Shown piece after piece: positions 27,128 through 35,758 of a DNA stretch of 64,000 nucleotides (within the stretch, counting starts at the first letter, position 1; each line of letters opens with the position of its first letter). Below the pieces are notes generated by a model that saw nothing but the letters and a program-made list of their open reading frames with translations, searched no databases and was not told where the DNA came from. A program made the translations under genes and the position numbers. Location of the stretch: NCBI GenBank assembly GCA_900545805.1, contig URAL01000001.1, forward strand, positions 1 through 64,000, in the 5' to 3' direction. Source of the stretch: an uncultured Eubacteriales bacterium. GTDB taxonomy: Bacteria > Bacillota > Clostridia > Oscillospirales > Oscillospiraceae.

Positions 27128-27260
27128 AAAAAAAAGCACGGCTTAGGCCGGCTGAGACATGAAAACAAACGCCTAAAAAGCCATAGTGTGCACGAATGTC
27201 ATCGTTGCGGCGGCTTGCCAGACACAAAGTATGCCTCGCACACGCTCTGACTTTTTAGGT
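27128..27260 (-). ncRNA. Candidate structured RNA or palindromic element
   Basis: An imperfect inverted repeat of about 90 nt: GCCTAAAAAG (27171-27180) pairs with CTTTTTAGGT (27251-27260), and pairing continues inward through AGTGTG / CGCAC and CGA/TCG. On the minus strand it is followed by a terminator-like hairpin (AGC-CGGC / GCCGGCT with one bulge, 27135-27153) and eight T (27128-27135). No promoter was found for it. It may be a small RNA, a processed 3' end of the isochorismatase transcript or a repeat-type mobile palindrome. Confidence 0.35.
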
Positions 27261-27305
27261 ACTGCGCAGTTTTGGGCGAGCTGTTTTCTGTTCAGGCAAA
27301 ATAAC

Positions 27306-27344
27306 AAAATCTCGGCAATACTTTGTGTATTACCGAGATTTTTT
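27306..27344 (+). terminator. Terminator downstream of mogA
   Basis: AAAATCTCGG / CCGAGATTTT with an inner AATAC/GTATT stem and a T run on the plus strand; partly usable on the minus strand. Confidence 0.75.
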
Positions 27345-27405
27345 ATGAAGCATGGGCGGAAAAGAGCCGTTCAAAACCGTGTGCTTTCTTATCTCAGCCG
27401 GCCTT

Positions 27406-27981
27406 TCAGCCGTGCTTTTTCAGTTCATCGAGCGTCATGATTTTTGCGCCTACGCGCTGCATATCCTCAAGGTTTGCGCGCTGGACGGCCTCGCTCACGG
27501 ACGAGGTGCAGTCACTCAGGACGATGACGTCGTAGTCGAGCGAAAGCGCGTCGTAGCAGGTCGTGCGGATGCAGTTGGGCGTGGTCGTGCCTGCCAGAAC
27601 GACGGTCTGCACACCGAGCCTGCGCAAAATGAGGTCAAGGCTCGTTGCGAAAAATGCCGAGAAGCGGGGCTTTACGATGGTGTAATCGCTCTCGAGCCGC
27701 TCAAACTCGTCCGGGAAGGCATCCGACAGGCGCTCTGCGCAGCTCTCCGACAGGGGCTTGCCGCCCTCCGTCCAAATTTTTGCCCGCGCCTTTTCGACGT
27801 CGCTGCCGTCGGCACGGTAATGCCGCACGGCGTAGACCAGCGGCTGCCCGTTTCCGTGGAAAAAGCGTATCGCCTCGGCGCAGGCCGGAACCGTCGCGGC
27901 CGCACCGGCTATACACAGCGGCGACGCGGGGTCAATAAATCCGCGCTGCATATCTATCATTATAAGTGCCGTTTTGCTCAT
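27406..27981 (-). CDS. Isochorismatase-family cysteine hydrolase
   Basis: 191 residues with the family triad: D10 in ALIMIDMQRGF, K in IVKPRFSAFF and C in LAGTTTPNCIRTTCYDAL. The family includes nicotinamidases and ureidoacrylate or isochorismate hydrolases; the substrate is not predictable here. ATG 27981 follows AGGAG. The SLH protein gene ends 50 nt upstream on the same strand without a clear terminator, so partial co-transcription is possible. Confidence 0.88.
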   Translation of the reverse strand: MSKTALIMIDMQRGFIDPASPLCIAGAAATVPACAEAIRFFHGNGQPLVYAVRHYRADGSDVEKARAKIWTEGGKPLSESCAERLSDAFPDEFERLESDYTIVKPRFSAFFATSLDLILRRLGVQTVVLAGTTTPNCIRTTCYDALSLDYDVIVLSDCTSSVSEAVQRANLEDMQRVGAKIMTLDELKKHG

Positions 27982-28030
27982 TTGCTGCTCCTGTCAATTA
28001 TTTTAGCTGCCGGCCATTGCATGGGCGGGG

Positions 28031-29917
28031 TCATGTCAAGAGCGCTGCGAGAGTTCTCATCATGATGACCGCTGCCTGCGCGCGGGTCGCGGTATCGTTG
28101 GGAGCGAAGGTCGTAGCGGTCATGCCCTTAATGATCTCAAGGTTTGCCATGACGTTGACTGCCTCGGCATAATACTGATTGGCGGCAACATCCTTGAAGC
28201 CGAAGTCGGCCTTGAGGCCGTCGTCGAGCCTGATCCCCTCTATGCTCGTAATAAAGCGGTAGGTCATGGTCGCCATTTCGGCACGGCTTATCTTGCTGCC
28301 GGGGCGGAAGGTATTGTCGGGATAACCCTTAACGATGCCCGTTCTGACTGCCCATGCGACCGCGGCCTTGGCATAAGCGCTTATCTTTGCGCTGTCTGCA
28401 AAGCTGAGCTCGTCCTGGCTCATGGGAGATGCGACCATGCGCCACAGCATGGTCAGATACTGCTCGCGGGTAACGGAATCGTTGGGGCTGAAGGTGGTTT
28501 CGCTTGTGCCGTTTACGATATTGAGCATGTACGCCAGGCAGATCTCATCATGGCACCAGTCGATATCGATATCCGTAAAGGGATCAGACCCATCGAGGAA
28601 GTAGAGCTGAGCATTTACTAATCCATCCTTGGCGCTGTCATAGTCAGAGGGGTATTCTCCTGTGAAGGCTACTCCTTCCTTCCACTGACGCAATGAGCCG
28701 CCGTAGTATATGCTTTCAAGTGCTTCGCAGCCGTTCATCGAGCATACATCGATAGTTTTCATGCTCTTCGGCAGGTATATTTCAGTGAGCGAAATACAGG
28801 CTTCAAAGCTGTATTCGCCGATTGTCATAACTCCCTCCGGTATAATGATGCTTTCAAGCGAGGAGCAGCAGCCAAAAGCTTTTTTGCCTATTGCCTTTAT
28901 ACTGTCAGGCAATACTACGCTTTTAAGGTTTGTGCAGCCGTAAAACTCTCCGCTAACGAGCTCAACAAAGCCATCCGGAACAACCATCTCTTTGATTCCG
29001 GTGCAGCCATTGTAAATACCTCGCAGTGAGGTCCAGTCACTCGGTATTTCAATACTTTCGAGAGATCCGCAGTCAGCAAATACTCCTCCGCCGATTTGTG
29101 TAAGGCCGCTTGGGATTTTAACTTCCGCGAGCTTTTCACACTTGAAAAAAGCATGGTAGCCGATAGCGGTCAAGCCATCAGGGAGAGTGACCGAGAGCAG
29201 GCTGGAGCAATCACTAAAGGCTTCGCTGCCTATACTTTTTAGCCTTGCGGGCAGTGCGATAGCTCGCAAAGCTTTGCAGCCTTTGAAAGCATTCCCGCCA
29301 ATTTCCGTCAGGTTTTCAGGCAGCTCCACGCTTTCTAACTGCTCACATAAACTAAAAGTCCACTCGCTTATCGACAAAACGCCGGTTGGAACAACAACAC
29401 TCTTAAGACTGCTGCACTGCTCGAATGCCCCAACGCCAATATTATTTACACTGTTGGGTATACTGATCTCTATAAGTGCAGCGCAGCCCTTGAAGGCCGA
29501 AATTCCTATGCTTTCAACAGCAGCTGGCAGCACTATGCTCTCCAAACCGGAGCAAAACGAGAATGCGCCGTCACCTATGCTTTTTAGGCTCTGCGGCAAG
29601 CTGACTGAGCTCACATTGCTCAGTGCGCCGATCAAATTGCCTCCCATATTCAATGGCGCAAACGAATTAGCTCCGATTCCTGTAATGCCCTCTTCAACAA
29701 CGATCCTTGTGAGCCTGTCACTGTATGCCATCCAGGGTGATGTGCGATAATTATCCATCGGGCCTGTTCCGCTTATAGTCAGTGTATCGCCCTCGAGCTT
29801 CCACGTCACATTATCTCCGCACTTGCCGCTGAGCTCGCCTTCCGCGAAGGCGGACACCGGCAAGAGCGTCAGCACCATGAGCACTGCAAGCAGCATACTA
29901 AGAAATCGTTTCTTCAT
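28031..29917 (-). CDS. Surface protein with BspA-type leucine-rich repeats and three SLH domains
   Basis: 628 residues. Signal peptide about 1-25 (MKKRFLSMLLAVLMVLTLLP); a conserved cap GKCGDNVTWKLEGDTLTISG; about a dozen LRR_5 repeats (pattern IGxxAFxxCxxLxSVxLPxx) from about 65 to 430; three SLH domains from about 445 to the end (TFSPNDSVTREQYLTMLWRM, NTFRPGSKISRAEMATMTYR, TTFAPNDTATRAQAAVIMMR). SLH domains bind secondary cell-wall polymers, and the repeats probably bind ligands or host or microbial surfaces. ATG follows GGAGGAGAA. First of a family of paralogues here. Confidence 0.92.
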   Translation of the reverse strand: MKKRFLSMLLAVLMVLTLLPVSAFAEGELSGKCGDNVTWKLEGDTLTISGTGPMDNYRTSPWMAYSDRLTRIVVEEGITGIGANSFAPLNMGGNLIGALSNVSSVSLPQSLKSIGDGAFSFCSGLESIVLPAAVESIGISAFKGCAALIEISIPNSVNNIGVGAFEQCSSLKSVVVPTGVLSISEWTFSLCEQLESVELPENLTEIGGNAFKGCKALRAIALPARLKSIGSEAFSDCSSLLSVTLPDGLTAIGYHAFFKCEKLAEVKIPSGLTQIGGGVFADCGSLESIEIPSDWTSLRGIYNGCTGIKEMVVPDGFVELVSGEFYGCTNLKSVVLPDSIKAIGKKAFGCCSSLESIIIPEGVMTIGEYSFEACISLTEIYLPKSMKTIDVCSMNGCEALESIYYGGSLRQWKEGVAFTGEYPSDYDSAKDGLVNAQLYFLDGSDPFTDIDIDWCHDEICLAYMLNIVNGTSETTFSPNDSVTREQYLTMLWRMVASPMSQDELSFADSAKISAYAKAAVAWAVRTGIVKGYPDNTFRPGSKISRAEMATMTYRFITSIEGIRLDDGLKADFGFKDVAANQYYAEAVNVMANLEIIKGMTATTFAPNDTATRAQAAVIMMRTLAALLT

Positions 29918-29947
29918 TGATTTCTCCTCCTTTACCTTTGTGAGCTA

Positions 29948-29976
29948 ATAATACCATACCAGCTATGCAGCGGCAA
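29948..29976 (-). promoter_or_regulatory. Promoter of the first SLH-LRR gene
   Basis: TTGCCG (29971-29976), 17-nt spacer, TATTAT (29948-29953); identical in the second repeat copy. Confidence 0.6.
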
Positions 29977-30008
29977 CATTTTTCGGCAAGAAAATCATGG
30001 CACAAAAA

Positions 30009-30037
30009 CAGCTCCCCGCGGATACCGCGGGGAGCTG
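30009..30037 (-). terminator. Terminator of the second SLH-LRR gene
   Basis: CAGCTCCCCGCGG / CCGCGGGGAGCTG, 13-bp stem followed by TTTTTG on the minus strand, within repeat copy A. Confidence 0.88.
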
Positions 30038-30052
30038 AGACTTTATTCGGGT

Positions 30053-31540
30053 TTATTTTGCGAGCTGGGCGAGACGGTACATGAATGCCGCCGCCTGGCC
30101 GCGGGTGCAGGTATCATTGGGGGCAAAGCGGTTACCGCCGACGCCCTTGGTGATGCCGTTTTCGACCGCCCATGCGACCGCATCCTTGTACCAGTCCTGA
30201 GTCAGGTCGGTGAAGCTTGCAGCCGCCGCGGGAGCGGGCTTGTTGTTAGCGCGATGCAGGAAGGTCACGATCTCGGCGCGGGTGCAGACACGGTCGGGCT
30301 CAAAGCCGAGGTCTGTGCCGTTGGTTATGCCGTTCTCGACCGCCCATGCGACCGCCTTTGCGTACCATGCGCCGTCCTTCACGTCGGCAAAGCCGGAGGG
30401 CTTGGAGGCCTCCTCGTTGCCTGTCGCGTTCCACAGGATCATGACGATCTGCGCACGGGTGATGCCGTCGTTGGGATTGTAGTTGCCGGTATCGTCGCCA
30501 TTGATGATGCTGTTTCCATATGCCCAAAAGATCTCGTCGTAGAACGGATCGCCTTTCTTGACATCCTTGAACGGGTCGGATTCGTCACCAATGTAGATCA
30601 CAGCCTGCCCGTAGCCATGCTTATAGCCCTCTTGGTACGCATCTCTGTAACTGATTTTCACCTGTTCCCTCCACTGCCTGATCGAACCGCCGTAGTATAT
30701 GCTTTCAAGTGATTCGCAATAATTAAATGCACTTGTACAAAGTTCACATAGGCTTTGCGGCAAATATATCTCCTTTAGACTTGTGCATCTTTCAAACACA
30801 TAAATAGCTATTTCAGTCATTCCCTCCGGAATCACAATGCTTTCAAGCGCTGTACAGCCACTGAAAGCAAATTCTGCAATTGATGTGTTGCCGTTTGGAA
30901 GCTTTACTGTCTTTAATGATGTGCACCCAACGAATGCCCCTGATCCAATTGTTGAGACGCTGTCAGGAAAATCTAAAGTTGTTAATGAGGTGCACTGGCT
31001 GAAAGCTTGAAAATCTATAGATGAAACGCCATCGGGAATCACAATGCTTTCAAGCGCTGTACAGCCACTGAAAGCAAAGGCCCCAATTGAGGTGTTGTTG
31101 TTTGGAAGCTTTACTGTCTTTAATGATGTGCATTCTAAAAAGGCGGTGCTATCAATTACCGATACACCGTCGGGAATATCTATAGCTGTTAATGAAGTGC
31201 AATGGCCAAATGAGCTGTATATGCTCTCCAAACTCTGCGGCAGGCTGACCGATGTCACATTACTCATCTCTAAAAACGCACCAACACCTGTGCTCGTTAC
31301 CCCTTCCTCAACGACTATTTTTACAACGCTGTCACTGTATGTCCTCCATGGTGCGGGGTTATGACTATAATAATCCTCCATCGGGCCTGTTCCGCTTATA
31401 GTCAGTGTATCGCCCTTGAGCTTCCAGGTCACATTTTCTCCGCACTTGCCGCTGAGCTCACCGTCGGCAAACGCGGCAGTCGGCAAGAGCGTCAATACCA
31501 TGAGCACGGCAAGCAGCATACTAAGAAATCGTTTCTTCAT
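30053..31540 (-). CDS. Surface protein with BspA-type leucine-rich repeats and three SLH domains (paralogue)
   Basis: 495 residues, a shorter relative of the upstream-neighbour protein. Same signal peptide and cap (GKCGENVTWKLKGDTLTISG), about nine LRR_5 repeats between residues 75 and 300 including two nearly identical stretches (CTALESIVIPDG, CTSLKTVKLPN), then SLH domains at about 320-495 (TGNYNPNDGITRAQIVMILW, LGFEPDRVCTRAEIVTFLHR, NRFAPNDTCTRGQAAAFMYR). Its promoter and ribosome site lie in repeat copy B. Probably attached to the cell wall. Confidence 0.92.
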   Translation of the reverse strand: MKKRFLSMLLAVLMVLTLLPTAAFADGELSGKCGENVTWKLKGDTLTISGTGPMEDYYSHNPAPWRTYSDSVVKIVVEEGVTSTGVGAFLEMSNVTSVSLPQSLESIYSSFGHCTSLTAIDIPDGVSVIDSTAFLECTSLKTVKLPNNNTSIGAFAFSGCTALESIVIPDGVSSIDFQAFSQCTSLTTLDFPDSVSTIGSGAFVGCTSLKTVKLPNGNTSIAEFAFSGCTALESIVIPEGMTEIAIYVFERCTSLKEIYLPQSLCELCTSAFNYCESLESIYYGGSIRQWREQVKISYRDAYQEGYKHGYGQAVIYIGDESDPFKDVKKGDPFYDEIFWAYGNSIINGDDTGNYNPNDGITRAQIVMILWNATGNEEASKPSGFADVKDGAWYAKAVAWAVENGITNGTDLGFEPDRVCTRAEIVTFLHRANNKPAPAAAASFTDLTQDWYKDAVAWAVENGITKGVGGNRFAPNDTCTRGQAAAFMYRLAQLAK

Positions 31541-31570
31541 TGATTTCTCCTCCTTTACCTTTGTGAGCTA

Positions 31571-31599
31571 ATAATACCATACCAGCTATGCAGCGGCAA
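31571..31599 (-). promoter_or_regulatory. Promoter of the second SLH-LRR gene
   Basis: TTGCCG (31594-31599), 17-nt spacer, TATTAT (31571-31576), identical to the promoter in copy A. Confidence 0.6.
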
Positions 31600-31631
31600 C
31601 ATTTTTCGGCAAGAAAATCATGGCACAAAAA

Positions 31632-31660
31632 CAGCTCCCCGCGGATACCGCGGGGAGCTG
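31632..31660 (-). terminator. Orphan terminator in repeat copy B
   Basis: Same 13-bp stem as at 30009. The gene it once served is reduced to a remnant, so it now has no intact gene upstream of it. Confidence 0.85.
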
Positions 31661-31675
31661 AGACTTTATTCGGGT

Positions 31676-31716
31676 TTATTTTGCGAGCTGGGCGAGACGG
31701 TATATGAATGCCGCCG
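31676..31716 (-). pseudogene. 3' remnant of a deleted SLH paralogue
   Basis: The minus strand encodes PAAFIYRLAQLAK and a stop, the same C-terminus as the gene ending at 30053 (one residue differs: I for M). Upstream of it the sequence is unrelated, so the rest of the paralogue has been lost or replaced by the DUF5058 cassette. Confidence 0.85.
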
Positions 31717-31737
31717 GTTATTTTATTTGCCGCGTGA

Positions 31738-31766
31738 TTGACTTATCGCCCGGCAGGAAATATAAT
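31738..31766 (+). promoter_or_regulatory. Promoter of the DUF5058 cassette
   Basis: TTGACT (31738-31743), 17-nt spacer, TATAAT (31761-31766). Confidence 0.8.
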
Positions 31767-31797
31767 GTTAAACACATGACAAAAAGGAGAGACGGAT

Positions 31798-32550
31798 ATG
31801 AACATACTTTCGCAATTAAACAGCGCGCCGATGTACGCCATATGCGGCGGCATCATCGCGTTTGTCGCCGTGGTGTGCGCCGTGTTTATGGTGCGCGCTT
31901 ACCGCGCGGGGCTCGCAATGGGCATCGACCGCACAAAGCTCAGGCGAGCCATCACCTCGAGCGCTACGTTTTCGCTTCTGCCGAGCGTCGGCATTCTGCT
32001 GGGCGTTATCGCCCTGTCGGGCAGCCTGGGCACTCCGTGGCCGTGGCTGAGGCTTTCGGTCATCGGTGCGCTGCACTATGAAACGCAGGTCGCACAGGCC
32101 GCGGCCGAGCAGGTCGGCATGTCCTCCCTCTCGGCGGCCGAGATGACGCCCTCGGGCTTTGCCACCATCGCGCTTCTGATGAGCGTTTGCATCATGTGGG
32201 GCATGGTACTGTCGATATTCTTCAATAAACGCTATCTGAACAGGCTCGGCAGCGGCAAAAAGAGCTCCGGCAGCGCGGGCTTCGGCGACACGGCCATGAC
32301 CGCGATGTTCATCGGCCTCGTCTCGGCCTACATCGGCAGCTACATAGGCGGCTTTGTCTCCGGCGGAGGTCTGTTTTCGTTCTCCGGAAGCTTCATGCCG
32401 CTGATCGTCGTATTCGTCTCCGGCCTCGTGATGGCAGGCTTTATCTACCTTGCGGAGAAGAAAAAGCTTGCCTGGGTCGAGAGCTTCTCGATCGCTGGAA
32501 GCATGCTCATCGGTATGGCAGCAGCGGTCGTCGTCAAGCTGTTTGTGTAA
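31798..32550 (+). CDS. DUF5058 family membrane protein
   Basis: 250 residues, about six membrane segments, with the PSVGILLGVIALSGSLGTPWPWLRLSVIGA region typical of DUF5058. Transport or channel function is suspected for the family but not established. ATG 31798 follows AGGAGAG. It is followed at 12 nt by a second membrane protein and then an M20 peptidase, forming a three-gene operon. Confidence 0.8.
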   Translation: MNILSQLNSAPMYAICGGIIAFVAVVCAVFMVRAYRAGLAMGIDRTKLRRAITSSATFSLLPSVGILLGVIALSGSLGTPWPWLRLSVIGALHYETQVAQAAAEQVGMSSLSAAEMTPSGFATIALLMSVCIMWGMVLSIFFNKRYLNRLGSGKKSSGSAGFGDTAMTAMFIGLVSAYIGSYIGGFVSGGGLFSFSGSFMPLIVVFVSGLVMAGFIYLAEKKKLAWVESFSIAGSMLIGMAAAVVVKLFV

Positions 32551-32562
32551 GGAGGCAGGACA

Positions 32563-33228
32563 ATGAATAATTATTTTGAAGGCTACAACAAGCGCACACA
32601 CGTCATCGGCCGCATAAGCTCGGCCATCGTTCTTATAATGCTCGTTGGTGCTCCGTTTCTCATCGGAAAGATACTCGGTGCAATGCCCGATATCGGCGCT
32701 GCCGGTAAGGCATTCCTGTCCGTCGGCCTTGTGTGGACGGTCAGCAGCGTGGTCGAATTTCTCGTCTATACTCCGATGCTCGGCGCGGGCGGCGGCTATC
32801 TTGCGTTTATTACGGGCAACCTTATCAATATGAAGATTCCCTGCGCCGTCAACGCGCGCGACATCGTCGGCGCGAAGACCGGCACACCCGAAAACGAGAT
32901 CGTGTCCACCCTGTCAATCGCCACGTCCTCGCTGGTGACTATAATCGTGCTCGCGCTCGGCGTTGCGCTGCTGGTGCCGCTGCAGCCGGTTTTGCAGAGC
33001 CCGACGCTTCAGCCCGCGTTTGAAAACGTCGTGCCCGCGCTGTTCGGCGCGATGGCATATAAGTATTTCCGCGGCAATATGAAGATCGCGGCAGCGCCGC
33101 TGATCGTTATGAGCATACTGTTCATCCTTGTGCCCTCGCTCACGGGCTCGACGAGCTTCATGATAATCCCCGCCGGTGCGCTCGCCATCGGCATAGCATA
33201 CAAGTTTTATAAGAAAGCCGGTGCATGA
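32563..33228 (+). CDS. Polytopic membrane protein, partner of the DUF5058 protein
   Basis: 221 residues, about six membrane segments, glycine-rich loop LGAGGGYLAFITGN. I recognise it only as the usual companion of DUF5058 proteins; the conserved AFITGNLINMKIPCAVNA region suggests a substrate-handling loop. ATG 32563 follows AAGGAGGCAGG. Its stop overlaps the start of the M20 gene. The two membrane proteins may make one heteromeric transporter. Confidence 0.65.
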   Translation: MNNYFEGYNKRTHVIGRISSAIVLIMLVGAPFLIGKILGAMPDIGAAGKAFLSVGLVWTVSSVVEFLVYTPMLGAGGGYLAFITGNLINMKIPCAVNARDIVGAKTGTPENEIVSTLSIATSSLVTIIVLALGVALLVPLQPVLQSPTLQPAFENVVPALFGAMAYKYFRGNMKIAAAPLIVMSILFILVPSLTGSTSFMIIPAGALAIGIAYKFYKKAGA

Positions 33229-34670
33229 TAATGAAAAAATGCATATTTATGATCCCCGCTGCCGCGGCGCTGGCGCTGCCGGCGGCCGCCGTTGTGCACA
33301 CTGTTCTTACGCCGAACAAGCGCTCGGACTATGTCGCGCCAAAGGCCGGCGACTACGCTCTCGATCTTGCGCACAAGCTGTCGGAAATGGTACAGTACGA
33401 AACGGTGTCGCACGCGAATGTTGATGAGGCCGAGAAATTTCTCGGCTTCCATAAGCTTTTGGAGAAGCTGTTCCCGCTGGTGCACAAAAATCTGGAGAAA
33501 ACCGTCATCGACGGGAACCTCTTGTTCCGCTGGAAGGGCACGGGCGACGGGGCCCCGATACTTCTGATGAGCCATCAGGACGTTGTTCCCGCCGAGGGCA
33601 AGTGGGAGCATGAGCCGTTCTCGGGCGATATCGCCGACGGCAAGGTGTGGGGCCGCGGAACGTCGGATACCAAAGCCTCCGTCATGGCGTTCTTCCAGGC
33701 GGTCGAGGAGCTGCTCAAGGAGGGCTACACGCCCAAATGCGACGTGTACCTCGCCTCGTCCTGCACAGAGGAGTGGGCCGGCGACGGTGCGCCGAAGATA
33801 GTCAGGGAGCTGCAAAGGCGCGGCGTTGAGCTGTTTCTTGTCTGCGACGAGGGCGGCGGCATAATCTCCGAGCCCATCGGCGGCGTGAAGGGCAACTTCG
33901 CCATGGTCGGCGTGTTCGAAAAGGGCAAGGGCGACGTTAAATTCACGGCGCGCTCCACCGGAGGACACGCAAGCGCTCCGACGAGGAACACCCCCATTGC
34001 GCGGCTTGCGGCCTTCGTTAACGACGTTGAGACGCACAACTATTTCCGCCGCAAGTTCCCTCCCGAGGTAGCGGCAATGTTCGGGAAGCTTGCGCCGTAC
34101 GCCGCGTTTCCGCTCAAGCTCGTCATGGGCAATCTGTGGCTGTTTGCTCCGCTGCTCAAGCCCGTGCTCGGCAGGATCAGCGCCCAGGCCGGTGCGATGC
34201 TGCAAACAACGATTGCATTCACCATGCAGTCGGGCTCGGACGCGTGCAACGTTTTGCCGCAGGAGGCGACGGTGAGCGCGAACATGCGCTTTATCCCGCA
34301 TCAGGGCGAGAAGGAGAGCCTCGATATAATCCGGAGGCTCGCCGAGAAGCACGGACTTGAGATGGAGGTCATCCACTCGAACGACTACACCCCCGCCGTC
34401 GATATAAACGGCGATGCATTCCGCCAGGTCGAGGCCGTGATAAATGATACCTTCCCAGGTCTGCCGGTGAGCCCGTACGTCATGACGGGCGCTACAGACG
34501 CGCAGTTTTATCAGCCCGTGTGCAAAAGCTGCATTCGCTTTGCGCCGGTAATCTACGGTCCGGAGCAGATGAAGGGCATGCACGGGCTGAACGAAAATAT
34601 TGAGTACAACTGTCTGCCCGGCGCTGTGAGCTTTTACAAAAACCTCATCCGAGCCCAGGAAAAGCGCTGA
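33225..34670 (+). CDS. M20-family metallopeptidase, membrane-anchored
   Basis: 481 residues. N-terminal hydrophobic segment (IFMIPAAAALALPAAAVV) that anchors or exports it, then the M20 catalytic domain with SHQDVVP (zinc His-Asp), GRGTSDTK, SCTEEWAG (catalytic Glu and zinc Glu) and DEGGG, interrupted by a dimerisation domain. Resembles the PM20D1/carboxypeptidase branch that cleaves N-acyl amino acids or dipeptides. Start overlaps the previous stop, so it is coupled to the two membrane proteins; together they may cleave and import peptides or amino-acid conjugates (inference). Confidence 0.88.
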   Translation: MIMKKCIFMIPAAAALALPAAAVVHTVLTPNKRSDYVAPKAGDYALDLAHKLSEMVQYETVSHANVDEAEKFLGFHKLLEKLFPLVHKNLEKTVIDGNLLFRWKGTGDGAPILLMSHQDVVPAEGKWEHEPFSGDIADGKVWGRGTSDTKASVMAFFQAVEELLKEGYTPKCDVYLASSCTEEWAGDGAPKIVRELQRRGVELFLVCDEGGGIISEPIGGVKGNFAMVGVFEKGKGDVKFTARSTGGHASAPTRNTPIARLAAFVNDVETHNYFRRKFPPEVAAMFGKLAPYAAFPLKLVMGNLWLFAPLLKPVLGRISAQAGAMLQTTIAFTMQSGSDACNVLPQEATVSANMRFIPHQGEKESLDIIRRLAEKHGLEMEVIHSNDYTPAVDINGDAFRQVEAVINDTFPGLPVSPYVMTGATDAQFYQPVCKSCIRFAPVIYGPEQMKGMHGLNENIEYNCLPGAVSFYKNLIRAQEKR

Positions 34671-34678
34671 TATACCGC

Positions 34679-34710
34679 AAAAATGCTCTGCCGTTGGGCA
34701 GAGCATTTTT
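34679..34710 (+). terminator. Terminator of the DUF5058-M20 operon
   Basis: AAAAATGCTCTGCC / GGCAGAGCATTTTT with a GTTG loop; also faces the convergent SLH gene. Confidence 0.9.
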
Positions 34711-34727
34711 ATTAATGCATTTTTATT

Positions 34728-35741
34728 CTATTGCTCCCTGAGCTCGGTCAGGGCAACGAGCAGGCGCGACATTATGGCAGCCGACTGGCCGCGTGTCGCT
34801 ATTCCGTCGGGGTCGAAAGCTCCGCCGGGATAGCCCTGTATGACGCCGATATTCGCCATCACATCGACGGCCTCGCGGAAATACTCCGGGATGCTGCCGT
34901 AATCACGGAAGTTGTTGTGACCCTTGAGGCCGTCGAGCGTTGCCTCGCTCACGCCGAGACGCAGGAAACGATACGCGAACGCCGCCATCTGTGCGCGGCT
35001 GATGTTTTCATCCGGTCTGAAGGTATTGTCGCCGTAGCCCATGATGATACCGGCTCTTGTGCCCCACTTTACGGCCGCAGCGTAGACCGTCGATATGTGT
35101 GCCGCGTCAGCAAAGGCAAGCGAGGTATCGGACACCGCAGGGCGGCCGCCCATGTTATAGAGCATCATTATAAACTGCGCACGGGTGACGTTATTTTCCG
35201 GGCGAAACGTCCCGTCGCCGCAGCCGTTTACGATATCGGCCATGTAGCAGGTTATGATATAGTCGTGATACCAGCCGGAGATATCGGAAAAGGGCTCGGT
35301 TTTATCGGCGCATATGAGCTCGGCCGAGCCGAAGCTCACGCCGACGCCGATCTCTATCGCCTTCCAGCCGGCAACGGAACCTGCGTAGTAAACGCTTTTT
35401 AGAGCGTAAACATCGTCAAGGGCGCTGTCGCCGATGCGCTGTAAGCTCCTCGGCAGGGTGATCGTTTCGATAAGGCCGCAGCCGGAGAACGCGCCGCTGC
35501 CGACGGCGGTCACGCCCTCGGAAACTACAAGCTTCCTCACCTCGCCGCGCTTATCGTACCACGGCGCGTCGCCCGATTCAAAATCGGCCATGTCGCCTGT
35601 TCCGGATACCGTCAGCACTCCCGCAGAGCTTATCTCCCAGCGAACATTTTCGCCGCACGAGCCGTCGGCCAGCGCGGACGCCGGGAGCAGCGCGCAGAGC
35701 ATTAAAAGTGCAAGCACTGCGCTCAGAGTTCGTTTTTTCAT
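34728..35741 (-). CDS. Short SLH surface protein with a single LRR unit
   Basis: 337 residues. Signal peptide about 1-25, the shared cap GSCGENVRWEISSAGVLTVSG, one or two LRR_5 units (SGAFSGCGLIETITLPRSL), then three SLH domains from about 155 (GTFRPENNVTRAQFIMMLYN, NTFRPDENISRAQMAAFAYR, GAFDPDGIATRGQSAAIMSR). Looks like a minimal version of the two LRR paralogues. ATG follows CAGGGAG and lies only about 17 nt after the terminator of the upstream SLH gene. Confidence 0.9.
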   Translation of the reverse strand: MKKRTLSAVLALLMLCALLPASALADGSCGENVRWEISSAGVLTVSGTGDMADFESGDAPWYDKRGEVRKLVVSEGVTAVGSGAFSGCGLIETITLPRSLQRIGDSALDDVYALKSVYYAGSVAGWKAIEIGVGVSFGSAELICADKTEPFSDISGWYHDYIITCYMADIVNGCGDGTFRPENNVTRAQFIMMLYNMGGRPAVSDTSLAFADAAHISTVYAAAVKWGTRAGIIMGYGDNTFRPDENISRAQMAAFAYRFLRLGVSEATLDGLKGHNNFRDYGSIPEYFREAVDVMANIGVIQGYPGGAFDPDGIATRGQSAAIMSRLLVALTELREQ

Positions 35742-35758
35742 TTGAATCTCCCTGTAAA

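Larger units (their letters stand above)
29887..30093. repeat. 207-bp direct repeat, copy A
   Basis: Matches 31510-31716 with an exact offset of 1623 and one visible mismatch (C at 30080, T at 31703). It covers the first codons and promoter of one SLH-LRR gene, the terminator of the next and the last 13 codons of that gene. Such near-identity between non-coding flanks shows a recent duplication or recombination. Confidence 0.93.
31510..31716. repeat. 207-bp direct repeat, copy B
   Basis: Second copy of the repeat at 29887. Homology stops abruptly at 31716 inside what would be the C-terminal SLH domain of another paralogue. Confidence 0.93.

Noticed and set aside
33207..34706. Minus-strand open frame of about 500 codons opposite the M20 peptidase
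   Set aside because: Antisense to a clear metallopeptidase; the frame is open only because of GC-rich codon bias.
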